Assembly: GCA_029339195.1 (NCBI GenBank)
Contig: JAPTJF010000216.1
Location: forward strand, 35,844 to 99,843
Source of the DNA: Micractinium sp. NFX-FRZ
Taxonomy: Eukaryota; Chlorophyta; Trebouxiophyceae; Chlorellales; Chlorellaceae
Length of the DNA stretch: 64,000 nucleotides
Reading direction: 5' to 3'
A model generated the notes under the pieces. It had not been told where the DNA came from, made no database searches, and saw only the letters and a list, made by a program, of their open reading frames with translations. Made by a program: the position numbers and the translations under genes. Positions 1 through 10,100 of this stretch are shown here, one piece after another. Position 1 is the first letter of the stretch. Each line of letters begins with the position of its first letter.

Positions 1-2354
1 AAGACAGCTGCCCCACAACTGAGCTGGCATGCAAGTTGCTCATCAGGCCAACACCCTGCCCCGCAGCACCCTGCCCAGCTGCTGCACCCCACACCAGCGC
101 CCTCCCCTCCCCCTCTCAACAACCAACAGGCCGGCTCTGCCCCGCCCTGCCCGGCCCCCCAGCAGCAAGCGAGCTCACCTCGCGCAGCGACTCGCCCGCC
201 TCAAACACCAGCGTCCTCACGGGGTACTCCAGCAGCCGCTCCACGCGCACGCCGCTGGCGGCACGCCGCCGCGACTTGCCGCCGCACCCCGCAATGGAGG
301 CCCTGCCAGCAGGGGGCAGGGCGGCGCCAGCGGGGGCGCCCGCGGGGGCGCTGCCGGTGGTGTTGCCGGCGGTGCTGTCGGTGCAGTGGCCGGCCAGGCC
401 CATGCCCGCCAGGTCCAGGGGCGCGGTGGGTGCGCGCTCCATGGCAAAGGGCGCTGCCAGGTAGTAGGCCTGGAAGTGCAGGTGGTTGATGGTGCCGTAG
501 GCGCCCAGCGAGTTGAAGGCGAGCCGGAAGTAGGGGTTGTCTGCAGGGGTGGATGGGGCGGGAGGTGGCAAGTATGGTGAGGAGGGAGACAAGAGGGGGC
601 ACGGGGAGGGCGGTGGCGAGGCGGGCACTGAGGGACACCTGCGGCCCCAGCCAAACCCTCTCCCCATTCCTCCCTCCCACCAATGGTGGGCCAGCAAGCC
701 ACCAAAGCCTGCCCAGCACACACTCACACACACAGACACAAGCGGCGCCCCGCGCTCACCCGCCTCGCGCGCAAAGTGCAGGGCCAGCAGCAGGGTGTCT
801 GGCGTGACGAGCTGGGGCAGGTTGTCCAGGGCGCGGGGGACCAGCAGGACGTGGCCATACTCAATGGGCGACACGTTGATGTAGACCAGGGAGGGGGAGG
901 TGCGCGGGGGGGCCTGCAGGCGGGGGGAAGGCATGGCGGGCAGGTGTGGATGGTCGGCAGCAAGGCAGCTGGCAGGTTGCATCACATCACAGCACAGCGC
1001 AGGGTGACATCACAGCACAGCGCAGGGCAGGGCAGGGCAGCGCAGGGCGGCTGCTCACCGCCGGCTGGAAGGCGGGCTTGGAGACGCGGCGGGCGGCGGG
1101 CTCAAACATGAAGAGCACCTGGCAATGGGCGGGGAGGGAGCAGTAGTACAGGAAGTTGAGTGCAAGGAGGGGCACGGGGGCTCCTCTGGGAGGGTGGGAG
1201 CTGGGCGCATCTGCTTACAATAAATAGCCCCAGCACAACAACTTGGTTCCCTGCTCGTCCCGCCCCCCCGCTCCCACGCCCTGCCACACGCCCCCCTCAC
1301 CTCCTTCTGCAGCGCCTTCTTGAAGTTGAACTTGGCGTCATCAAAGGACTGGGCCACCTGCAGAGAGGGGGCAGGGTGTGATGGGCGGGGAGAAGGCAAG
1401 GTGTGAGCGGGCGAAATCAGATTTGGTGTGATGACAAGGGCTGCTTCCAGGCCGGTTGTGTCGTCCCCGCTATGCTGCCTCTAACCTCCCGCTATGCAGT
1501 CACGCCCCGACAGCAACAGTTCGAAATCAGCTCCAAATGCGCAAACAAAGAGGTGAAGGATAACCTAGACAATGCGGCACCTGATGGGGCGGGCGCTTCA
1601 CACCCCAGCCGCCCACCGACACCAACAACTCCCCACACACACCCACACACTTTTAAGTGGCCAACCCGGCTCCCCCTCGCTCAACCGCCCCACCTGGTCG
1701 ATGCGGAACTCAGTGGGGCGCTTCTTGCTCAGCCGCCCTTCGTTGCACTGGGCGATGAAGCCATAAGAGCCGGGGACCAGCTTGGTGGGGCAGGCGGTGA
1801 CGTCGTAGCGGAACAGGCCCGCCTCGGCGCGGTCCTCCCACTCGCCCAGCAGCAGCGCGTCCAGCACGCTGCGCTGGGGCACCACCTGCGGCACGGCGGG
1901 CGCACGGCACAGCAGATGAGTGGCTGGCACAGCATAGCAGGTGACTGGTGGGCAGCTGCGCTGGGGGTTGCCCCAGCCCGGCGTTGCACAGGCTTGGCAT
2001 GGCATGCTGGGGAGGGCAGGGTGGAAAGGGCAGGCTGCCGCCGTTGCAACTAATGGAGCCCTGCCCGCTGCTGGCGTGATCCGCACCGCACACGCAGGGG
2101 GGGATGCGCACCTGGGTGGCAGAGCCCCCAGAGTCGGAGCCATCCAGGGAGGACTCCTCGTCAGAGGCTCCACTGCAGGGAGAGGCAGAGGCAGAGGCGG
2201 GGTGGGGGAGAAGTTGAGAGGCAAATAGGTCGCACAATGGGGCCAGTAGGTAGGGCAGCGGCAGCAGCAACCACTAGAAGGTGCCTAGAGCTGCACACTT
2301 GCATTGCATGGGAATGGAAGCCAGACAGCACGCCCAGCCAGCCAGCCAGCCAGC

Positions 2355-2386
<32 letters not shown>

Positions 2387-2757
2387 AAAAAAACAAGCCA
2401 CGCAGCCATCCAGCTGCCCGCCCACCTGTCGTCCACATCGGGCACGGATGCAGCGCCGGGGCTGGCGCCAGCGGCGGCGGTGGCCAGGTCTGAGAAGGAG
2501 CCAAAGGAGCGCACACGCTTTGCCTCAAACACATCTTGTGAGGGGAAGGTGTAGAGGGGCATGAGGGAGGCGCCGGCGGAGACGTCGTGCACCGCCTTGT
2601 CCGGGGTGCTGAGCACGCCCTTGCTGGGCAGGACGGGCGAGCCGCGCTCGCCGCAGGCGGCGCCGGCGGTGGCGCCCCCGCCGGACGCCCCCTCCTGCTC
2701 CCCAGCCAGCTGGGTGAGCGAGTAGACGGTGTTGGCGCGGGTGAGTGTGAGCGGCAT
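1..2757 (-). CDS. VTC2: GDP-L-galactose phosphorylase (VTC2), 3' end outside window
   Basis: Catalyses the committed step of the plant-type (Smirnoff-Wheeler) ascorbate pathway, GDP-L-galactose plus phosphate to L-galactose-1-phosphate plus GDP. Exons on the minus strand: 2757-2426, 2172-2112, 1885-1694, 1357-1301, 1118-1059, 913-760, 540-179; phase is consistent throughout and gives about 406 residues. The start is the only ATG opening the first exon. Conserved blocks are the LLLGEWEDRAEAGLFRYDVT segment, NVSPIEYGHVLLVPR, and the HIT-superfamily catalytic motif HLHFQ at about residues 305-309. The last donor is at 178, so the C-terminal part lies beyond base 1. A loop rich in Ala, Gly and Pro follows the HIT motif and is longer than I recall for land-plant VTC2. 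Family assignment is firm; exon edges are inferred from GT/AG sites. Confidence 0.93.
2333..2386. repeat. (CCAG)n microsatellite in VTC2 intron 1
   Basis: About a dozen near-perfect copies of the tetramer CCAG, interrupted once by CCCAG, lie inside the first VTC2 intron. The same tetramer recurs at 37205-37245 in the DUF3638 gene. It is intronic in both places. Confidence 0.9.
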
Positions 2758-3776
2758 GGTGGCTGCTGGGTGGTGGTGTTTCAGAGGGCCGAGGGTATGG
2801 CTAGAAGGGCGGGGGTGGTGGGGCGGTGGGGCGGCGGTGGAGATATGCCACAGTGCTGCGGTCCGTCAGTGCTGGCTGATATGAAAGGAGGAATGAAATG
2901 GGCCACGCTAATTGCGGCGTTGCGGTAGCTGGTTGGCCGTCACGCTATGATACAGCTTATTGTTCAGCTGTTCAAGCACGACCACCGCCAGACTTGCGCA
3001 CGGCGTCCTGCAACATGTGGTGGTGGGGAGCGGGTGCAGGGGCGCCGGCTCAGCGGCGGCGAGAAGGTGGCGCCTCCCCCACACCGCCAGGCCGCCCTCC
3101 ACGCCACATATGTGTTCTCTCAGCGCGATTGAGTGGCTGGGTGTGGCGGCCGCGGACATATGCCGCTGGCGCAGCACTCTTGCCTGCGGGCGTCCTCCAA
3201 GCTTGGGGCTAGCACCACGACCACCAGACCGGTGAGTTGTCAGCATTTGCGAGAACTGAGCATCACTGGGTGGCTGGAAGTTTTTCGTTTTTGTGCGGTC
3301 CCTGACGCGGGTTGTCCGAGGGGCGGGGCTGCTGGCACCAGGGGTCCGGGGGGGGCTTTGGAAGGGTGGTGGTGGAGGTGAAATGAGTCAAGAAGTTCAA
3401 GGTTCACGGCAACCGTGTCGAGGGGTCACGTCATACGGACCCAGCACCCTCTCATGCATCCACACATTGTCCACTGGGGCGCTCGCATGCGCCCCAGGGA
3501 AGCGAACGGAGCGAATTGGCCGGCCAGGTCGAGCTGAATTGGCCTGGGCGCTTGAGGCCGGCCGTCTGCCGGCCGCCTGCCGCTGGGCACCGCCCGTCTG
3601 CTCGTCCCTCATTATAACTCGTACTTGTCACGCCCCACCCAGCCCGCCGGCCTGTTTTGCGTCACATTGTCACATTTGGTCAGCAAGTCAGCAGTCAGAG
3701 GGGGCAGAGCACGAAACGGGGGAAGGTGGAAGGGGGCCCCCCGCAGGGCCCCACGGCAAGCCGCGTGCCACGGATG
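2758..3776. other. Intergenic region: VTC2 promoter and leader, AAMP 3' flank
   Basis: This 1-kb stretch lies upstream of VTC2 (minus) and downstream of AAMP (minus), so it should hold the VTC2 promoter and 5' leader and the AAMP 3' UTR. Several open frames cross it on both strands, but none resembles a known protein and they lack the spliced-exon pattern of the neighbours. I see no confident core promoter motif and no TGTAA word for AAMP. Confidence 0.5.
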
Positions 3777-6700
3777 TCACGCAACCGCGCCGCTGCTGCT
3801 GCCTTCCAGCAAGCTGAACACGCGTGCGCTGTTGTCCTCGCTGCCCGCCAGCACCCAGTTGCCATCTGGGCTGACTGCCAGGTCCTGAACGGAGTCCCGG
3901 AAGCCGCGCCACGTGTGCACGTTGGCCCCCGTCCGCGTGTCCCAGCACTGCACCGTGCCGTCCATGCAGCCGGTGAACACCAGCGGCTGGGTGGGGTGCT
4001 GCGCCAGCCGCGTCACGCCCTGCAGTGCGGCGCAGCAGGGCGTTGGGAGGCACAGGGGGGCGGGTCAATAAGGCAATACGTCACGGGCTCAGCAGGCTCT
4101 GGGGTTTGGGAGCAAGCCTGGGCAGCTGCACGCCCCACCGCAGCAGCTTTTGAGCGGCTCCAGAAGGTGCCTGACCCGCTTGGCGTGCCCCCGCTCCCTC
4201 CCCTCAAGAGGCGCTAACATATTGCAGGTGCACTGGCCATCGCAGGGTCTGGGTTCCACCCCCCCCATCAGGCTGCCCCAGCACCGCCATCCCTCACACC
4301 CCACTCCCCCTGCATCACTCATGCAACACTTCCATGCACCCTGCCTGCACTTCTCCATGCCCACATGCTGACAGATGACGCGCATGCTGGCCACCGCAGC
4401 CCCAAGGCCACACACTCAAGCTGGAAGCCCCCAGCCTCACCTCCTCATGCTGACAGATGGCGCGCGTGCTGACCACTGCGGCACCCAGGTCCCACACCAT
4501 CAGGCGGCCATCCATGCCCGCGCTGAGCGCGACGTGCGGCAGGTGGCGGGAGAAGGCCACCGCTTCCACGCTGTTGTCCTCCTCATGGCCATGCAGGGAG
4601 GCCACCACGCGCCCGTTGTGGATATTGACCACCTGCTTGCAGGCACATGTTGGGAAGAGGATGTAGGGGTGGGCGGGATGTGGGTTCTGCATGTGGGCAG
4701 CACGGTTCTGGATGGGAACGCCGGTTGGTGTCGGAGATTGGGGTGGATGAGGTGAAGGGTACGGGGCACTCCTCGGGCTGTTTACCTGGCGCGCTGCTGA
4801 AAGCTGCTGAAACAGCTTCCAGGCTCGCGTGTGCTGTAGTAAAGGGACCCTCACGTCTGCCCAGTCACCCAGCTGCCCAGCCCACCTTTGGCACGCCGTC
4901 CTCCGATCCACTAATGACGGCGGTGGAGTCGGAGTGGGTGTCCAGGCAGGTCAGGCCCGAGGTGTGGTAGGGGTGCCCCTGCAGCAGGAGGGCGGCGGTG
5001 GGGGTGGGAAAGTATGTGATAAAGAGAGATAAATTCCAGGAGGGCAGCAAGGAGTAACAACAGAGCAGGTGCAGCAGCGGCACTGCTGTTGTGCAGGCTA
5101 CCAGTATTGCAGTCGGACCCAGGCCAGCTCTGGGAAGCTCCTCAGCCAGCCGCCAGGCTGCACAATGGCACCACACATTGCCCTGCCCACACTTCCCTGC
5201 CCTCTATCCAGCCCTTGCTAGTGCACACCTGTGCATCCATTTTGCGCCCCTTGAAAAGTCTGGGAAGTCCCGCCGTCCCTTTCCCCACCTCCACCTTTAC
5301 CCGCCCTTTGGAAAATATGGGAAGTCCCGCCATCCCTTTCCCCACCTCCACCTCCACCCTCATGCCGTGCCCCCTGTTGGCCCACCCACCCACCTGCACC
5401 GTCAGCGTGCACTCCCCGCTCTTGGGGTTCCACACCCGCAGCGTGCCGTCGCCGTCGCCGCCGCCCGTCACCACCAGCTTGCCGTCGGGTGTGAAGGCTC
5501 CGCAGGAGACGGGGCCGCTGTGCCCGGAAAACACCTGCGGGGGGGGGGGGGGGGAGCGGCCAGGCGGGAGGGGTTGGGGGGAGTGAGGACGAGTGGGAAG
5601 CAGCTGCCCTGCATTGCCACCTGAAGCCCAACAACAGCTGGTGCAACCACAACAGCTGGCAGGGATGTGACCGCGGGCAGCAGCAAGCACCAGGCCCCGG
5701 CACTGCTGGTGGCGCGGCACCCTCAACTGAATGCACAGACAGCCGCCAGCCCGCGGTGGCCCCCGCACCATTCACTGGCGCCCAGCAGACCATGGCAGCC
5801 CTCACCTTCAGCTGCCCTCACCCCTTCCAGGACAGCACACCCCTTGGCAAGTCATTTACGCACCACGCCCTCCGCGCACCTGCATGCACGCCCCCGTCTG
5901 CGCCAGCCACATCCACGCCGTGAAGTCCGCAGCCCCCGCCAGCACCACGTTGCCCTTGGGGTGCCAGCGCAGCCACTCCACCGCGTCCCCCGGCCCCTCC
6001 AGCGTCGCCGTGCACCGCCCGGTGGCAACCTCCCAGATCTTGACGCGCCCATCCATGCCGCCGCTGGCCAGAGAGTCGCCCGCCGCGTTGAACGCCAGGG
6101 CTCCCACAGTGTCGGTGTGCCCGCTCAGCTCCAGCACGGCGCCGCCGGTCTGCTCAAACGCCTCCTGCCCCACGCGCCAGATGTACCCGCGGTCGTCGGC
6201 GCCGCCGGTGGCCACTAGGTCGTTCTGTGTGGGGCTCCAAGCCACAGAGTACACGCCGCCTGCCAAGGGGGGCGAGTCGCAAGTCGAGTCCCGAGAGGGT
6301 TGGTGGGCTGTGCATGATGCGTGCGGGAGGGGCGGCTGGGTGGAGGGCGCCGCAGGCGGCACGTGCAGGCAGAGCAAGCCGAGCAGGCATGTGTGCGTTG
6401 GCAGGTGCCTAGGCTTGTGCACCGCATCGAGCAGGCCAGGGGCAGGACGCACAGCAGACAAGGACGGCAGAGCAAGCTGGCAGCGGCGGCGGCGGCGGCG
6501 CACTTGTGTGGCCCTCAAAGGTGTGGATGCTGTCGTCCTCCTCCGCCTGCATCCCCTCGCTTCCCTCCTCCTCCTCCCCCTCGTCTCCGTCGTCGCTCAT
6601 GCCCTCCTCTGCAGCAGGGGAGGGGCGCTGTGAGCATGGCTGGCATGGGCGCCTTTGCTGCACCTTGGCATACACCCTTACCTTCCGCATTGCCCTCCAG

Positions 6701-6784
6701 GTCGGCCAGCACCTGCGCCCCCTCCTCCAGCTGCCCGTCGGCCTGCCCAACAAAGGCTGCATCCTCCTCGCCGCTGTTGGTCAT
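3777..6784 (-). CDS. AAMP: AAMP/Sqt1-like WD40 repeat protein (ribosome-assembly chaperone family)
   Basis: WD40 protein matching angio-associated migratory cell protein, whose yeast relative Sqt1 is a dedicated chaperone of ribosomal protein uL16 (Rpl10). Exons: 6784-6682, 6608-6504, 6259-5880, 5534-5394, 4978-4886, 4632-4441, 4019-3777, giving 418 residues, close to human AAMP (about 434). An acidic N-terminus (runs of Asp/Glu at about residues 35-55) precedes a beta-propeller of WD-type blades. The family signatures HTSGVYSVAWSP and EWLRWHPKGNVVLAG are present. The second intron splits a codon so that HT-SGVYSV is restored exactly as in AAMP. Role in 60S assembly is inferred from the family. 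Intron 6 contains a decayed copy of the exon 6 end (see findings). Confidence 0.92.
4364..4413 (-). repeat. Intronic echo of AAMP exon 6 end
   Basis: On the plus strand 4364-4413 aligns with 4446-4495, the last 50 bases of exon 6, with roughly one mismatch in five. Read in the sense frame it encodes GLGAAVASMRVICQH against the true exon's DLGAAVVSTRAICQH. It sits in intron 6 and is probably non-coding. Confidence 0.8.
5245..5357. repeat. 56-57 bp tandem duplication in AAMP intron 4
   Basis: Two adjacent copies (5245-5300 and 5301-5357) share the core GGGAAGTCCCGCC followed by CCCTTTCCCCACCTCCACC. They differ at a few positions and lie wholly within the intron between the exons ending at 5394 and starting at 4978. 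Confidence 0.85.
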
Positions 6785-7106
6785 GGCTGTCGGTTCTGAT
6801 CAAGATTGGATTCAATCGGAGCGCATGCAGTGTGCTGGGTGGTCCAAGAAGACGAGGCTGGGAATTATGACTGCCACGTCGGCCTGGGCGCAACCACAAG
6901 CAAGGGAAGTCCACTCTCAATCCGTTTCGTGCCGCCACACAACCTGCACTGGCCACTCCAACGGATGACAGAGTCCCAAGGAGCCTGGGGCCAACTGCCC
7001 GAGACTGGAGCGTCAGCTGGGCTGCCAACAACCTCCCTGGCGTCTCCTTAGCAACATCGACCCACAGGAAACGATACTGAGCGGAGCCGGGTGTCGGAAG
7101 AGAGCC
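6785..7106. promoter_or_regulatory. Compact bidirectional promoter between AAMP and the APP1-like gene
   Basis: Only 322 bases separate the divergent start codons of AAMP (minus, 6784) and the APP1-like gene (plus, 7107). Both promoters and both leaders must fit here unless an undetected 5' non-coding exon lies elsewhere. I see no obvious TATA box. A shared promoter is inferred from spacing only. Confidence 0.6.
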
Positions 7107-10100
7107 ATGTACACCGTAGCCCTGCTGGTGGGCAGCTTCGTGCTGTGGATTGCCTCAGAAAAGACTCTGCTGCACTTCAGGTGAGCCGACAAGCGTGTGT
7201 GGATCTGCCGACCACCGGCCGCTGGGTGCCGTGAGCCCTGAGCGCCGCTGCCGCCGCCGCCACCCTCTCTCCCACTGCCTGCCCGCCTCCACCCGCCTCT
7301 CCCTCTTGCTCCCCTGTGTGCCCCGCAGCCGCACCGCACGCCGCCTGTTCTGGTACCTGCTGGCCTGCGCCATTGGCGTGGTGCTGGTGCGCTGGCTGCA
7401 GAGCATCGAGGGCGTGGGCATGATGTGGGTCTTCCTCTCTGCGGTGAGCTCCTCATCTTCACGCTGCCATCACTAGCGTGCTGGCGTCGTTTTGCAGGGC
7501 TGGCATGTGTCCTGCGGACAAGCACAGTTTGCAGGCTGGCGGCAGGAGTGCCTCATTTGGCTACGCTTGGTGTGCGGTGACCTCCTGCTTCTGTGCTGGC
7601 ACGGCGTTTCCTCCACACGAGGCTGTGGAGCGCACAAGGGTGTGGGAGAGCACAAGGCTGTGGGAGCGCAGCTGCCTGTGGAGTCGGTACATGTATCCCC
7701 TGGCTCTGCTCCACCCACCCATCCATCCATCCATCCATCCATCCATTCATTAGTCAAGAGCTACTCGTCCCCATCCTGTGCCTCGTCTAATGCTGCAACA
7801 ACTTCACCCATGCTGCCGCAGATCATGGCGGCCTCGATGATTGAGGATGAGGTGGTCAAGTCCAAGGCGCGTGTGCTGACTTGTGCTGCGCTACGCTGTG
7901 CCGTGCATTAGCAGGGCCTGTTGATTTGGTTGTTTGGGAGGCCTTCTTTCCCCTCTCCACATCATCCGACCATGCTCCTCCCTGCAGCCTCGTGCCAGTG
8001 CGGCATGTCCAACCCCGCTGTTTGCCAGGCCACCATGCAAAGCAGCGTGCAGAGCAGGCAGTGTGCAGGGCTCCCAGGCCATAGCGCTGCTGCCCCGCTG
8101 CCAGCGCCTGCTGGACTGCACTCTGAAACTCTAACCGGCTTGCACCTCCTGCCCCTCGATCCATCCTCCTCCAGGGCCTGACGACGCTCGAGGTTGAGGC
8201 GACGCGGCGCTTGCGCCTGCGCCTGCGCACCCCCGAGGCCCAGGGGAAGGTGCGGGGGAGGCTGGCGGGGCTGGGCAGCGGCGGCAGCAGTGGCCAGCCA
8301 CGCCAGCAGCAGCAGCAACAGCAGTCGAGGCGCGGGTGGTGCAGTTGAAGTAACAAGGGCTGCACAGCTGAGATGGCTCTGTGGCTGCTGCCTGCATGCC
8401 TGCATGCCTGCCTGCCTGCCTGTCCCCCTCATCTGCCTCGGCCTCCTGTCCCCTCTTGTCTGCAGGCGGAGCGGTGGATGGGCGTCGCGGCCCCCACCTC
8501 TCAATGGCTGTCCTCTACATGCTGCACGGCTGTAAACACCGAGCCACTGCTGCCTGCCCGCCCCTCCCATTGCCTCCTGTGCAGGCTGAGCGGCTGATGG
8601 ACATTGTGGGCACCATCTCTCAGGGGCGGGGCGCCACCATGGGGGCGCGCCAGCTGTGGGCGCGCATGTCGGGCACGATGCGCCGCCTGCGCCGCTCGCT
8701 GCACATCGTGCTGCAGCAGGTGGGTGCAGGCGGGGCCCAGTGCTTGAGGTGATGGCGTGCATGGAGGGAGGGTGGGGGCATGGACAGCCGCCTGGACAGC
8801 CGCCTGCTCTGTGGCCTGGGGCGGGCCTTGGCTCCTCCTCCTCTGCGCCTCCCCCTGCGCATGTCGCCTGCAGTGCTGTGTCCTGTCCAGCATTCTGGCC
8901 CAATCACATGCCGGCAGAGCTGACCAAGCGCGAGTGGCAGTTCATCAGCACACCCCACCTACCGCTCCCTTCTGCCCCTCACCTGTGTTGTGTGCACACA
9001 CACACCCTACCACCGCTCCCTTCTGCCCCCCATCTCCTGTGCAGGCCGAGCCAGACGAGCTCAACTACATCCTGTGCACGGTCAACGCTGCCGCCATGGT
9101 GGAGGTGTGCTCACGCTCAACCATGGACCTGCTGACGCGGGAGAGGCTGCCGGAGCTGGCCACCGAAACAAGGTGGGGGTGTTCAAATCCATGATTGTGT
9201 GGGGATGTGCTTTGCATGCTGTGGTTGCCAGTGCGCTGCGCTGGACGTTGGCTTGTTCGATTTTGGCGGGGCTGGCACAGTGATGTTGCTGTGCTGTGGC
9301 GTGTGGTGTGCTGCGCTGTGGTTGTTGGTGTGGTGTTGTATCCCCCCCGGTCAACAGTCAGCATCAGCGCAACCCGCCCTGCGCGCCTCCCAGGCCCCAC
9401 ATCAAACGCTGCCCCTGCGCTTCTTCCTCTCTTGCTCCCTCTGTCCCCAACACCTTGCCAGGTCTGTGCTGGTCGATGCCCTCCAGAAGATTGGCATGCG
9501 CTACCGCCCACAGCGCCAGCTGTGGGCCGCCGCCGTGCTGCTGAGCACGCGTGGGCTGGAGCTGACGCTGCTGAAGAACTATTTGGACGATGGAGGCGAC
9601 TACCACACCTGCTACAAGCTGTGCTACCACGATTTACAGGTGGGCAGGCGCGGCTGCGTGCTGCAGGCACGGGAAGACGGTTGGACTGGTGTTGGTGAGG
9701 TGGTGGGGAGAAGAGGTGGGAAGGGAGGCTGATCAGCCGCTTAGCTGATGTGGTGATGCACACTCCTATGCATCTGCCATCCCCGTCTCGTGCCTGTCTG
9801 TAGTGAAGCACGCGGCTGTGTTCTCACCCCCGGCTTGCAGGGCGCGGTTCAGCAGCAGGTGATGGAGCACCTGACGGCAGAGGGGGCGGCGGTGATGGCC
9901 GACTTCATGCGCCTGGCGCCGGGAGGGCCCCCCGGCGTGGTGCTCAAGCTGCTGTCTGATGTGGACGACACCATCTTCAGCTCGGGGGGTTCCTTCCCTG
10001 CCGGCTCAGACACACGCTACCCCAAGTGAGTGCGTGTGGGAAATCAACCCTGCTGGGCCTGTCCCTCTGAAAAGATCAATCAACTGAATGGTCGGTTCCC

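Noticed and set aside
2908..3246. 112-residue minus-strand frame upstream of VTC2
   Set aside because: No domain, no splice context, and low-complexity composition; likely promoter or leader sequence.
9170..9200. tRNA-like GTTCAAATCC word
   Set aside because: No matching acceptor stem or anticodon arm nearby; it falls at the exon 6 donor of the APP1-like gene.
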